64,000 nt of DNA from Isoetes taiwanensis (lineage: Eukaryota; Streptophyta; Lycopodiopsida; Isoetales; Isoetaceae). The notes under the pieces were generated by a model, which ran no database searches, was not told where the DNA came from, and was given only the letters and a program-made list of their open reading frames with translations. Position 1 is the first letter of the stretch; every line of letters starts with the position of its first letter. This document shows positions 1 to 12,589 of this stretch, piece by piece. Position numbers and translations under genes: made by a program. Where the stretch lies: positions 4,405,835 through 4,469,834 of the forward strand of contig JAJEKV010000032.1 in the NCBI GenBank assembly GCA_021234155.1, given 5' to 3'.

Positions 1-250
1 ACAAGTGGGTGCGCAGGTAGCATTGTGGGCCTCGTTCCAATGTGGAATTTATGTGGCGCTGGTAGTGTGCTGTCTTGACCTGTTCAAGGGCGCTGGCATC
101 CCAAAGCTTGCTGATGAAGCAAGCGTCAAGAGATTGCCTCAAGCTATGGCGATCTGCATCTGTTTGCATATGTATGCACCTGTGCGCCTGCACATTCCAT
201 CTAGCCATCCATTGAGCGGATACGTGAAACTCTATTAATCTATTAATCCA
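1..250. other. unassigned sequence at the left edge
   Basis: An open frame runs on the plus strand from position 5 to a stop near 238. It would encode a hydrophobic, cysteine-rich peptide of about 77 residues that I do not recognise. It could be the last exon of a gene lying to the left or a chance frame. The purine-rich LINE sequence starts just downstream, so the LINE's 5' boundary probably falls in or near this stretch. Confidence 0.3.
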
Positions 251-888
251 AAAGACGTGACAAAAACGAAGAAGAGACGAACAGAAACCAAACAAATAGG
301 GGGTCCAGGAGTAGATGGTGCAAAGGGTGGAAGGCTAAGCTATGGGACAGAGGGACGGGTGTCTCCGCCAACCGGCTGGTGCCGACTGCTAAGCAACAGA
401 CACCAACTTACCCGGCCCATAGAATGGAAACGAAAATGGAAGTGGAAAGACAGAGGTTGCCAAGTACGGGATAGTGGGAGGCAACTCTCCGGCCGTACAC
501 CAGGACAGTGAGGATCTAACCCTCCGGCTGGTGCACCAAAGTCACAAAAAACCCACTCCCAAAAGGATACAAAGAAAGCAAGACAGTCCATATGGTACCG
601 AAAATCACTGAATCCAGGGAATTGAATACCAATCTAAGGGCCAGCATAAAACGCCGATAGTAAATGGTGGACGCAAACACCCAGTAATCCTATCTTAGAT
701 AGGATGATTCGAATTTTGAAATTCAAAAACTGAAAGAATATGGGGGGGAAAAAGGTTCGAACGGATAAATAAAGGAACAAGATATAGTAAGCCCGCGGAA
801 GAGAAATAGGAAACAGGAAAGCACAGGAGAGCGCGAGCGGCGGAAGGGAATTCGGCGAAGCAGATCCACCACAACAACAGAAAGAAGA

Positions 889-1699
889 ATGGCTAGCCAA
901 GCAGGAGGGGGGGGGCAAGCAGGGAAGAACTCAAGCAAGATCTGCAGGATTTCTTGGCACAGATGGACGCAAGGCTGGAAGCCAGGGTCCCGAGGATGGA
1001 AGCACTGAACACACTGGCGGGCGCGGTGTAACAGAACAAAGAGGCAATAGGGAAAGTGGAAGAACAGGTGCAGGTGGTGGAAGATACATAGGTGGAAATT
1101 CGGAAGAGGATGGAAGAGGTAGAGAAAGAAAAAGCGGAAATCATACAAAGGTTGGTGATATTAGAAAAGCAACAAATAGATCTAGATGTGTGGCAGAGTT
1201 TTGATAGGATTAAACCACACATAGTGGAGTTCAAAGAACAGGAAAGGATTAAACTTGATGTAAGATTGATAGGAGTAGCCGAGAGGCCTAACGAAGACAC
1301 GTTTCGTGTCACTGCAGAGATAATGGAGAACATTTTTCAGGAACACAGGAATGTGATAGTGAAAGCAACACGAGCAGGAGCTTGGAGAGGGAGGGCGAGA
1401 CATATAAATGTGACTATGAGAGACCTGGCAGCCAAAGAAAGAATCATTCACGCAGGGTTCAAACTCAGGAATGGACTCAAAGTACAAGAGGCCCTAACAC
1501 CCATGCAGAGACAGGGGTTACACAGAGAACTGGCGAAAGTCAGAGAACTGAGTCGGGCGGGAGTACAAGCAGGGGTAAAGAATGGGAAACTATACCTCAA
1601 AAGAGGACGGGAGAACACACCGCAAGAACCGACAACGCAGAGAGATGGGATGGACCGACTCGCAGGGGCCGAGGGGAGATGGGAATCAAGAAATTGAGA
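889..1699 (+). pseudogene. LINE I ORF1p (L1 ORF1-like RNA-binding protein), broken
   Basis: The likely start is the ATG at 889 (MASQAGG...). The frame shifts at the G run near 907-916 and then carries stops at about 1,028 and 1,090. From 1,092 it is open to 1,697. The translated pieces show a charged coiled-coil segment (around 930-1,200), then a region like an L1 ORF1p RRM, then a C-terminal stretch with the pattern LTPMQRQGL...RAGVQAG...GKLYL. That pattern resembles the C-terminal domain of vertebrate-type L1 ORF1p rather than the zinc-knuckle ORF1 usual in plant L1. The family role is RNA binding and chaperoning in the retrotransposition particle. Assignment is by motif recognition only. 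Confidence 0.7.
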
Positions 1700-1740
1700 T
1701 AGTGAGAGGGCAAGGACAGCTGAAACAGATGAGGGAAATA

Positions 1741-2010
1741 GGGTGTAAATATGGTAATGCTACCCAAAAAAGCGCGAAAGCACATAGCACCTAAAGCACC
1801 TATGACTAAGAAAAAATGTGTCATAACTTGACCTCCACATTTATACGCTCCTCCACGAGATCTATATCATCGCTCCTTGCCTTCCTACATCATATATATT
1901 GTTTTTTAAGTAACAACTCTAAGGTCATTGAAGAGAAATGTCTTCAAGCAAAGCACCTAAAGCACTTGTCCGGATGGTGCTTTTTGGGTAGCATTACCAT
2001 ATTTACACCC
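1741..2010. mobile_element. MITE with perfect 30-bp terminal inverted repeats inside LINE I
   Basis: Bases 1,741-1,770 (starting GGGTGTAAATATGG) are the exact reverse complement of 1,981-2,010. AATA flanks both ends (1,737-1,740 and 2,011-2,014), consistent with a 4-bp target-site duplication. The 270-bp interior is AT-rich, has no coding capacity and contains a short direct repeat around AGCACCTAAAGCAC just inside each end. It sits between LINE ORF1 and ORF2, so it inserted after the LINE did. The superfamily is not clear, since the TSD length and TIR start do not match a class I can name with confidence. Confidence 0.75.
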
Positions 2011-2019
2011 AATAACACC

Positions 2020-5000
2020 ATCCGGGGCAATAGACCGGGAAACAGCCCCCAAGATTCTAACACAAACACAGCTAGGATGGGGAAGCGGAAAAGAGGTCGG
2101 AAGGGACCTAGACAAGAACATAAAGCTGACAAGGGAGAGAGTGGGGGATCAGGGAGCAAGAACGAGAGGACAGCTAAGGAAAGGACACGTAATAGAACAG
2201 CAGGGAGACAGGGGGGTGCAGAAAGGAAGGAAGAAGTAACGATCTGGTACTGGAATTGTACGGGATATCCTTGGGATGATGGAGAACGCCTAAACGAAGC
2301 ACGAAACCAGGATATCATATGTCTGGTAGAGACATGGGAACACAGCACAAAGAGGCTACCAGATGAACCAGGCTACACTTTATTCACCTGTTGGAAGAAA
2401 AAGAACTACAAAATAGGAAGGGGTGGCGCAGGGCTGGCACATTACATTAGGAATAGCAAAGATCGTAGAAAAGCATGTATTTTGGAAAACGACATTAATA
2501 AAAGATACATGCTTATACATGTTGTGTTGCTTGATTACAGAAATCTGTATTTGCTAATAGTATACTATCCGCCCCAATGTGATAAACTGGAACTATTAAG
2601 CATGGGAGAGATCGTCATGAGACACAGGGATAAGGGAATGTTGATCATAGTGGGGGATATTAATGCAAGGACGGGACGGGAGCAATCACATAAAGCAGGG
2701 ATAGACAACGAGAGTGGACAGTGGACACAGACTATAAGAGGGGAGGAATGGCAGCGGGACACGGTAGACTAAAATGGAACCGACAAATGAGAGGAGAAAA
2801 CACCGATGGAGGTATGTACAAATGACAAATATAATTATATGCAATGGTTTAAGAAGATGGGAGGATTCAAAGTTCACAAGCACAAATGCCCACGGGAGCA
2901 AAGATAGTAGACTATGTGATAGCAAATGAGGAAGCAATAAAGGAAACCTGGAAAGATGGAATTAGGGGAATGGCCGATAGGAAGGAGGGAGGGACATGCA
3001 CCCATATCGCCAAGATAAATGTGACAAAGGGAAGAACAGATGACGAAAGCAAGGAAGAGGTAAACAAAGCCGAGATAACAATTAAATTCAGAGAAAACAG
3101 AGTGGGAGCATTCATAAAAACAAAGACAAAAAAGGAAATAAAAAAGAAGGAATGGGGAGAGGGAATGAAGGATGAGAGGGAATGATATGAACGACACCTT
3201 GGAGGAAGCAAGCTAGAGTGGCATTCTGGGAGAAGAGAAAGAGGAAGGAGGGCTATAGCATTTTCAAGGTCAAGATGGTTTGATGAAGGGTGCATGGAAC
3301 AACGAAGGAAAGCCAAACAGCAAAAGGAACCGAGGCATACCAAGAAGAACGCAAAAACGCGTGAAAATTCTCGAAAAGAAAGAGAACCGTGACCGAAAAA
3401 ACCATCAATGGGGATTGGTCAAGACCGAAAAGGTGACCTAAGGTATTCTGGAACAATATGAAAAGAGGCTCAAAAGCAAAAGCGGATACGTCAAAAGGGG
3501 AGGAGGGGAGAAGAACGGAGATAGAAATAGACTGGACAGGATACCTAGAACGGTTGTACAAAAACAGAGTTGCACCAATCATGGACCCAGAAGGTAGACA
3601 CAAACCCCCTTTCTCCAAGGAAGAAGTGACATGGGCACTAAACAAAATGGCAAACAACAAAGCTGCAGATCTATATGGGCTAACAGCGGAGATTTGAAGT
3701 CGCGGGGAACGTAGAGATAATAGGGATTATAATGAGAGATATTCAATGAGGTAGTACATTTGGGTCTTAGGAAAGATGGCGGTTTAACAAGGTAATCCCG
3801 CTTCACAAAGGAGGAAACAAGGAGGAACCGAGCAATTACGGGACTATTATGGTCATTTCGGTATTCGCGAAATGGTTCGGGGAAAATTTGGATCAAAACC
3901 CAAAACGTGGGCGGCGAGGGAAGCTCTTCGAGCACAAAGGGCTGACGGTTTTTGACCGAAAGTACCATTTGGTGACTCTAAGGATAATGATAGAGCGGAC
4001 AAAGGAGAATAACAAGAAGATCATATGCTGCCGTGGACTTTAAAAAGCATTCGACAACAGTGCCTAGGGATAAACTTCTACTTAGGCTAATAGGACTAAG
4101 AGCACCGTAAGGGTTAGTAGGATCAATCGCAAGGTTATACCAAAAGGTATATGCCAAAACAAATGGAGGGAGGAGAAGCCATAGAATGCGATCTGAGGGG
4201 AGTTAAACAAGGCTGTCCACTATCACCCACACTATTTGGGATATACATAGATGCTCTCTGAGGAATTTGTCGGGGAAAGACAGGGGAGGCAAATGAAGCA
4301 CCAATGATAGGGAAAACAAAAGTCCCAATAATGCTATATCTGAGATGATTTAGGTATGATGGCGACCAAAGCCAAAGGGATGCAATGTAGAATGCTAGAG
4401 ATACTAGAGGAATTTTGTGAGGAGGCGGGATCGACAATCAACACAGGAAAAACAAAAATAGTGACCTTCGGGACAAAGATAAAACACAGGCCATTTAGAT
4501 ACAAGGGGGAGGAACTAGAGGAAGCCACAGGTACAGGTATCTGGGGTACGACACACATGGGAGGGGGAGATGGTCAAAATGAGCAAATACCAGATTCCAA
4601 GCAACAATAGGCAATTATTACATCATGATGAATTACTGCAACAACAACAGGATCACCAATTGGGAAATCAAAGCATACCTATTCAGCACGATAGTAGCAT
4701 CAACACAGTTGTACGGATGTGAGACATGGGGACCAGGCCTGTCAGAAAAGAAATGGGAAAAACAAGAAGGCATACTGAGGCAATGGCACGGACAGGAATT
4801 CCAGGTGAAGATAGGTACATCATTGGCAACAATCTTATATGAGACGGGGGAGAAACCAATGGAAGTGAGGGCTGGGAAAGAACAGTTAGGTACCTAATAA
4901 AGGACAATAGCTATGGGAAAGAGGACAAACTGTCGTCACTAGCAATAGATGAATCAGCAAAACAGCACATAACAACGGGCAAGGGATGGTTTAACGAATT

Positions 5001-5517
5001 GGCGAAATGGACAGCAAATATGGGGATGCAACTAAGCCAGATTATACAAGCAGACGGATGGGACGAAGAATGGACGGGCAGAGCAATGAGAAACTGGCTG
5101 GCACGGCACACAGGGCCCAAGGCAGACTGGCTATTGGAAACCTTCAATCCAGGGGGACAGATAGGGCATATCACCTACAAAAGCAGCACGTTGAACAAGA
5201 GTAACAGGGGAACGCTGGCCAGATTCAGGATGGGAAGCCACGACCTCCGAATTGAGAAAGATAGATGGAGGAAAATAGATAGAGCAGAGCGAATATGCCG
5301 AGTATGTGACTTAGGAAAAATAGAAGACGAAGAGCACATGGTAAAGGAGTGCCCGGTTTACAACGATATAAGGTCCAAATTTAACAAGGTCAGGTGGGAT
5401 CTCCCACTCCCAGCACTGATGGACAAAGAAGAGACACTCACAGATATAGCGAAAGCTATAAGAGAAATGATAACAAGACAACGGGGGGTGCACAAAGAGA
5501 GAGGGTTAATAATCTGA
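2020..5517 (+). pseudogene. LINE I ORF2p: AP endonuclease plus reverse transcriptase, broken
   Basis: From about 2,233 the frame reads an APE-type endonuclease with WNCTG, VETW and GDINARTG blocks (the last is the GDxN catalytic motif) up to the stop at 2,772. Further frames carry a decayed reverse transcriptase. The motif before the active site, GVKQGCPLSPTLFG, is clear at about 4,199-4,240. The following YADD box near 4,330-4,350 is broken by a frameshift. The thumb region with TQLYGCETWGPGL is at 4,690-4,740. The C-terminal Cys/His motif (RVCDLGKIEDEEHMVKECP) is at about 5,300-5,355. The frame ends at 5,517. The family nicks target DNA and primes cDNA synthesis there, but this copy cannot do so because its active site is out of frame. 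Confidence 0.8.
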
Positions 5518-5780
5518 AAAGCACGGATGATGCGGACCAGAGAAGCCCACAAAGTACAGTTCAAAGCTGTTTATAACGATGCATTTGTGTATGGCCAATA
5601 AGCCAGCTATAAGCACGATGCGTGTAATATATAAAGAACAAGTGAAGCCCGCTAGATGGCTACATAAAACCTATGCGTCTGTTTGCTGGCAGCACCCTAT
5701 GGGAGCTCGCAGGATGCTACATAAGTCCGGGGGCCTCACGGCCTGAGGGACGTTAATGTATATTCTATTCTATTCTATAT

Positions 5781-8700
5781 CTTTGAAGGTGGCAGGTGGT
5801 TTTTGTCAAGGTTCTCATTTTTTGCAATGGTGGCTTTATTTTTAAGACCTTTCAAAATTTGGGGCCCCTTTGTCTGGAAAGAGAAAAGTTTGTGTCCCAT
5901 GTTGTGCTATGAAGCAGTGAACAAAAGCAAAACACATCAAGCAGATCCAAATTTTTGAACATCCTGTGCCTTTTGGAGATGCATTGCAGCTTCTGATTAC
6001 TTGGTTTCTTATCCTAGTTTCCAATTCGAATTTGAAAGCGGGATTGAAGTCCTAAAATATTCATCTTCTTATCCGACCCATATATGAACGGCCCAATTAT
6101 GGTGTTGGTTTATTTTCCCAAATTGTTTGAAATTTTGTCATTAAACAGATGATTTTGTACTTGCAATCATGGGCATTGAAGAAGATAGCTAGCAAACTTT
6201 GCTTCTTCTTTGCTCTGCTGGTGGCCAGTACAAAAGATTATAACTTGATTATCACGATGCAGCAATTGACTTCAGATTCGAGCGACAGATTGGGTGCAGC
6301 ATTTCATGTCTAGCTGCCATCTTGAATTTCGTGGCAGAGAGACTTCTATTGTAAGATTGCATGGCTCTTCGTAGACTTGGAGTAGGCTAGAATCAAAACC
6401 TATAAGGGCCAATTTCGCTTGCAGCATGCCAAAATCCAAGATCAAAGGCAAATTTTGGGATTTAGAGTAATCTTGGTTTCTCGGGAATGGATTGTGTGAG
6501 AGCAAACTTAACAATTAGGCCAACACAAAAACTGGATTATGTGAGAGCTAGAAATAAGGCCAACATAAAAACTATCTATTTTTAATTGCAATTTCGTCCT
6601 TCTCTCTCTCTCCGTTCTGCTATTCAGATTTTTGGGAAGGCTTCATGGCTGATAGTGAGTTGAGCTGGATTGGGCAAGCAGGAGAGCTGAAATGTACAAA
6701 GGGCAGTACTTAGCATTGAGCACCGACCCCAGATTAGTGTCGTGATTAGTGGGAGACGATTAAACCATAGACTACTATACTTAGTCTCACCAGTTGTATA
6801 TATATTAATTGTACAACATGTACTGAGATGCTGAAAAGCAGAGATTGTATTTCCTATTGCCAATGTGGCATGACATACAAAATACTATCCATCCATCCAT
6901 CCATCTAGAGCAATTCTGGCACTTTCCTATCTCTTGATTGACCTTGTTGGGTTTGTGCTAGTTTCATTCTAGTTCTATCACAACATTAGAGAGCCTGAGT
7001 ATTCTACCAACAACCCTGATGTCATAGACTTATGCTCTCAGTTACCTCAGAGGACTGAAAGCTTTGACTCCATATCTTCCTGAGAGCTCCAGCACTATAC
7101 TTCCGGATGGTGGCAATGACTCAAAGGGCACCTTCTAGCCTCTAGATCGGCCCGTATCCATAATCGGTCCCTAGTTAGTCGGTCTACAGATCATGCACGG
7201 CCACTTTCCTTGTTTCACTGTGTGATTGTATATATTCATGTACAATATGCAGATTATTAATTCTTCTCGTGTATTTTCCGTATTTTCTTGTATTTTTGTT
7301 CGTATATTCATGAGATCCTCAAACTGAAGATAATTGAAGACAAGGAACCTAAAAACCTGCAGAAAGTTGCCAAATTCTAATGACATTATCTGGATAAGTC
7401 GAGTCCAAGTACTCCGACTCCAACTCCAATGACTCATCGCCATCATAGAACGGGGAAGGTGTGACAGCCATATAAATATCATGCATATACAGTTGTCATG
7501 CATATCTATATAAGAAAATTCAAATAAAATACTCCAAAAACCTTCCACGGAGTTCCATGAATATTTCTCTAGGACCTTTTGTAATATTCCTTAAAGTTTC
7601 AGAAAGTTCCAAGGACATTCTTTTAGAAACTTCCAGAACCGCTACCTTGCTAGTTTAATTAAGAGGGCTTTTATGGGGTACATCATTGTGATCTTTTCCT
7701 TGTTTCAGTATCATGTTCTCTTGCGTCATTCATGCCGATTGTACATATTGATATATGATATGCAGATTATTCATTCTTCTCAATTATTTTTGGTGTCTTT
7801 TCGTATTTTTCTTCGTAGGTTCATGACATCCTCGAATTGAAGATGTTTAAAGGCAAGCTAGGGTACAAATAATGCATTGATTTTGAAGCTGCATATCTGG
7901 CCAGAACTTAAGAAGGTCTACCATAAGCACTGGCCCATGAACAAAACTGTCAAAACTGTGTCAATTGATGAAAAATAAATTTCGACAAAGAAGACCAAGC
8001 ACCCAGTTGGTGGAAAAAATCTGAGACTAAATAATAGCCTGTAAATCTGCAATCTGGCATTATAGTTGATGATCCTTCTTAGACTATGCAGTTGCCAAGG
8101 CATTATACTCATATGAGATAAGTGGAGGAGACTGAGAAGGGTTGGCTTATGGCGTGAGAGAGGAAATTTGACCTTCTAAGGTTTAACATTGTAGCTGCTT
8201 CCAATAATTGGATTTCTACGTCGTAAATATATTCATTGGCCTTGATTTGATAAGTTTCATGAGCCATGAGAGTGCTTTTCAGTTGGTTCTACAAGAGGAG
8301 GTACTGTACTTGATGCATAGCTAATTCAATACAAAGCCCGATACAAAGAGACTAAAGGTTTGTCTCTAAAAAGCTAAAGAAATGGTCTTGTTGTGATACA
8401 AGGCAAGCAGGTGCTGAAAGTCCTTTTGCAGAGCACTTAACCTCAATTGATGCCTTAGCCTTTGTGACCTCATGAAGGTAACTATAACTTTTTTATTTTT
8501 TTTATCATAATTAAAGTTATGTTAACAATAGTCTACCATCACTTTTGGTATGAGAAGAACATTGGATTAGTGTTTTTAGTTATAAAAAAGGGTTAACAGT
8601 CCGTAACTATGTCCTAACATAATGCTAACTTAACTATTGGTGTGAAGACGATCGCAGTTAAATTCTCTAACTAAACCTATCTTGACAGTGGGTGCGAAAC

Positions 8701-9734
8701 ATGGAATAAATCACTAATCGCAATTTCTCCTCTCATACTTTCTAGCAATTAGCTAAACTAACCCGCAATTCATCCCATAAATTTCTGAGGTGTGGGCATA
8801 GAAAACTTCAAGTTAAAATTGTTATATTTTTTTCCAATTGTTTCCATTTACTTTAGTCATCTTTTATGTGAAACCATACTAAAAAAATGCCAAGTAGCTA
8901 AGTCTAGGTCTCAAATTACTTCGTGGATGCTAGGAAATAAATATTAATCACATATTTTCTTATTACCTGGAATAGCCCAAAACTCATTCCAAATTTTTCT
9001 ATGAGTTAGCTAAACATTACAAATTTCCAACCTCTTACTTTCTAGGGTTTGGCTAAAGGGCTCGAAGGCTGGTGCAGGCGCGAAAAAAGTTAAGCTAAAA
9101 TTATTACTTTTTCCTCCATTTTTTCCATTTACTTTAGCCAACCTTTTTTGAAAATGTGCTAAAAAATTGCCAAATTGCTAAATTTAGCGCTTAAATTATT
9201 CCATGGTGCAAAAGAAGTATTGTATTATGAGTTGAACAAGACTTTGAAGGCTATCGTGTCGAGCATATGCTGCAATCATGTAGATCATAGGACAACATTG
9301 CATTTTGCAAAGTTTTCAAACAGTCTTTGTGCATCTATCATTGCCACACTTGGCATACATCTTCCTCGAGTTTGCTATCTTCAATATTTTTTAGTCTGAT
9401 TTTAATGTATTGCTATTACGTTATTTGCATATTTTGCAGTTTTAATGGAAAATAACAATGTATTGGCTTGAGCTTCTTTATTCTTACTCATTATATGTAT
9501 TCTTGTGTAGCAACTGTAATCTGATAAAGTGGCACCTTCATAATTATGCTCAAATCTGAACCAGAAAAAGATGAAAGAAGAAATTACCTAGTCATTGAGG
9601 TGGTGCATGGAGTTGAACTCTCGAACCTATGTTTCCCACAACATTAGAATATGCAAATTCTAAATGTGTCAATATATAGAGCAAGTATCGATGGAGAATA
9701 TTCGAAAGCATCATCCTAAAATTATTATAGAATA
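5781..9734. other. AT-rich intergenic DNA with two diverged local duplications
   Basis: I see no convincing gene. Two old direct duplications are visible. One is 7,190-7,350 against 7,680-7,850, sharing a block around GATATGCAGATTATT. The other is about 8,813-8,930 against 9,088-9,200, sharing TTTCCATTTACTTTAG and GCCAA blocks. Short open frames here have no recognisable domains. A short CCAT repeat occurs at about 6,888-6,903. Confidence 0.5.
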
Positions 9735-9817
9735 TAGAATAGAATAGAATATACATTAACGTCCCTTGTGCCGTGAGGCCCCTGGACTTGTGTAGCATGG
9801 GCGAGCTCCCTAAAAGG
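9735..9817 (-). mobile_element. 5'-truncated 3' stub of LINE family I
   Basis: The reverse complement matches about 80 bp of the LINE I 3' end (5,697-5,780). It includes the GGGGCCTCACGGC block, GACGTTAATGTATATTC and the repeated TATTC tail. This severe 5' truncation is typical of target-primed reverse transcription. It defines the LINE I 3' terminus independently of the longer copy. Confidence 0.8.
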
Positions 9818-11245
9818 GCACTACTAGCACATTATATATGTTGATATAATAACGCTTTGTTATCTTTGTCCGAACTTCTCTAGTTGGCCATCGTATACCA
9901 TGGATTAATGCTCTAAGTGATAATCATCCTTGCTTAGCCTAATATTTCATTCATCTCGTGTATTAAGTCAATCTTTCATATCAAATAATAAACATACGAA
10001 AGGAACTTGACTGATGTTTGATGCTTCCACCAGCTCCCTCAAGTTAGCACCTTTAATAGTTCAAGATCATTGATTTGGCATTAATCTTGGATGTTCAACT
10101 CTAATAAAATTTGCAACATATGTCTTTTTCAATAACGTCCGTATCGCCATCATCTAGGTATGATGCGGCCTGTAAGACCGTGCATGGAAAAATTGCTTCT
10201 TTATCTTGGATTTCGGCCATATTCTAACCTCTCATGTTCTGAGCTCTCATGTGTCGTACACCTTTTATAGGAATCATCCTCAGTTGCCTATAAACATCTG
10301 AGCCAAAATCAAATGCATTTGAGTCATTTTAGTTTGCAAATTAAGATGTAAACTCCTGATCATTTACTTTCTTTATTGCTCCAATTAGCTTATTCTACAT
10401 GTGCAAATCTAGTATATTCTCTAGTGAACATCCATTCATCCTAAACTTAGTTCCTTATTCAATTCACCTTATCTATATCTGAATATTGCTCTCAGCATAA
10501 TTGGGTTCTTAATAACAAACATCTCATCTATTCTTCCCCCTCCAAAACTCTTGCCCTCTAATTCCAAGGCACTGCCTTAGCAATCCATCCAGTCCTCTTG
10601 AATAACAATAACATAACTTTGGGTTTTCTAGACTAGAATATAGCCTTTTGCAGGAATAAACAATGCTAGACAATCCAATAGGCTAGCTTAAAACTACCCA
10701 CCTGAAAACCACTTCAAGGATGGTTCTTTTGAACCTTCTAGTTGTTGCCTACCCAAATATCCCCTCCTTTTAGCTCCTAGCTCTAGGAATCCGAATCCAG
10801 TTGTATAAGAAGATACATGGTGCAGTAAATTCTCACTCAGGTTCACTCTTTCTATCATAAACCTCTCATACAGATGAATTTAAGTCTGATCAGAATCCAA
10901 TCCAGAAAGGTCATTCAAAAAACTTTCCAAAAAAGTAAAATTCATATGAAACGTATATCTGATTACATAGATATGATGCTCCAAAATTTGGCCAACGAAA
11001 TTGCCCAAAAAGTGCTCCTTCTGCCTCTTTTTAGAAACCCTCACATAAATCTATTCCCCTTGCTTTTATCATGAACTTTATATAGTTTAATATATACCAC
11101 ATATGAATATAATACTTCGAATACATAATGTATATATAGCCAAGGTACCAGAACCGTTACATTCTCCCCTTCATAATTTCAATTCAAAAAGATAATTAAA
11201 GGAAATCATCCACTTTTTAAAATGCATTTCATCACATCATTATTG
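9818..11245. other. AT-rich intergenic DNA, nothing recognised
   Basis: There is no gene, tRNA or clear repeat that I can support. A 66-codon frame at 10,874-11,074 has no known motif. Confidence 0.4.
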
Positions 11246-11400
11246 TTATATGGTCTAGTGGCAACACCTTAAACTGCCACACCCGAAGTCGCGGGTTCAA
11301 ACCTGCCCAATATCGGTCTAATAATGGGGACCTTAAAAATCCGTTGCCTCAAGGTCAGGAGTTCAAGTACGACCAACCGGTCATGTAGTAGAGATTTTAA
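11246..11400 (+). repeat. tRNA-derived SINE-like sequence
   Basis: An A-box-like GGTCTAGTGGC at about 11,251 is followed about 50 bp later by a B-box-like GGGTTCAAACC (about 11,294), which is RNA polymerase III promoter spacing. A second weaker B-box-like GGAGTTCAAG lies at about 11,358. The flanks do not fold into an acceptor stem, so a functional tRNA gene is unlikely and a tRNA-related SINE is more probable. Confidence 0.5.
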
Positions 11401-11409
11401 ATCTGCTAT

Positions 11410-11891
11410 ATATACTCGATAATCACATGCAAAGCAGCTCCTAGCAGGCTTCGATAATCACATGCAAAGCAGCTCCTAGCATACCGCTCGGTAGTGGATT
11501 GGCTTCCATGTGATATGTAGAATGTACTCATGATGTGATGATGGATAGAATGATGTCCTTCAATTAAAAAAAAAAAATCATTGTTATGTGTCTCACCTGA
11601 CAAATACGTTCCAATACAGTTAAACAAAATTTCATATCTGCTCTCCTAGCATACCGCCCGGTAGTGGATTGGCTTCCATGTGATATGTAGAATGTACTCA
11701 TGATATGATGGATAGAATGATGTCCTTCAAAAAAAAAAAAAAAAATCATTGTTATGTGTCTCACCTGACAAATACGTTCCAATACAGGGAAACAAAATTT
11801 CATATCGCCTTGTAGTGGATTGGCTTCCATGTGATATGTAGAATGTACTCATGATGTGATGATGGATAGAATGATGTTCTTCAATAAAAAA
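11410..11891. repeat. tandem array, left part (units of about 0.19 kb)
   Basis: Units contain TCATTGTTATGTGTCTCACC, then ACGTTCCAATACAG, then a block around GTAGTGGATTGGCTTCC, and end in TGTCCTTCAAT plus an A run. Two complete units and partial ones are visible. The array stops abruptly at 11,891 and resumes at 17,008, so the sequence between looks like an insertion. Confidence 0.75.
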
Positions 11892-12589
11892 CTAGTAACG
11901 GGTGCCCGGCGTTGCCGGGCATAAGTACGGGCCTATTATTGGCAATGATGTTGTAGACAAACTCACAATATATATAGCAAAAAGCTTGATGCTAGATGTA
12001 TTAAATTGTTTTAGGTAGCACAATCGATCCTACTTTTTGCAGTTTCTAACAATCTATCAATTTATGTATGGCAACTATTTTAATGGTAGTTTTGTGTACG
12101 GAGCATTGCTTGGATTGAAAAGGACACTTGATAGAGATTTCAAATAATACCACAAAAGTGGCATTTAGATTGTTTCACTGAAATTTAAAGCCCCCCTTTG
12201 GTATCTGGACAATATTTTTGACCATTCAATGATCAAATATGACTTTGTATCGTACATGTTTTTCTTGTATGTGGGTTGAGTTTCATATTAGGACTCTTGA
12301 AAAACATATGTATGGCTTGGTTGCACATTGAATAGATTCCTGAGAGACAAAGAGGCTAACTATATTATATTTCCAATTTAGTGACTTTTGATTTGTTAGT
12401 TATATGTGTATTGTTTTCCCGTGTGTGGTGCCCGGCTTTACCAGGCATAGGTATGCTATATAGGTGTTGTTTTTATGCAGATGGCTTGTGGTGAGTTTCT
12501 CTACCCTAGATATAGTACCAACTCTTTCTAGTGCTAAGTCTTCCTGGCCCAGATACCACTTGAGGACATAGATTGTCAGTTTCTCTTTA

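Larger units (their letters stand above)
250..5780 (+). mobile_element. LINE family I, full-length-like but decayed, (TATTC)n tail
   Basis: This is a non-LTR retrotransposon with ORF1 (about 889-1,699) followed by ORF2 (endonuclease, reverse transcriptase, C-terminal Cys/His motif; about 2,020-5,517), a 3' UTR and a microsatellite tail of TATTC units ending near 5,780 rather than poly(A). The plus strand is strongly purine-rich throughout. Many frameshifts and stops show it is dead. A reversed stub of the same 3' end lies at 9,735-9,817, which confirms the 3' terminus. The 5' end is not defined because I saw no target-site duplication. A 270-bp MITE is inserted between the two ORFs. Confidence 0.85.

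Noticed and set aside
11246-11320. Functional tRNA gene
   Set aside because: A- and B-box-like sequences are present but the acceptor and anticodon stems do not form. A SINE fits better.
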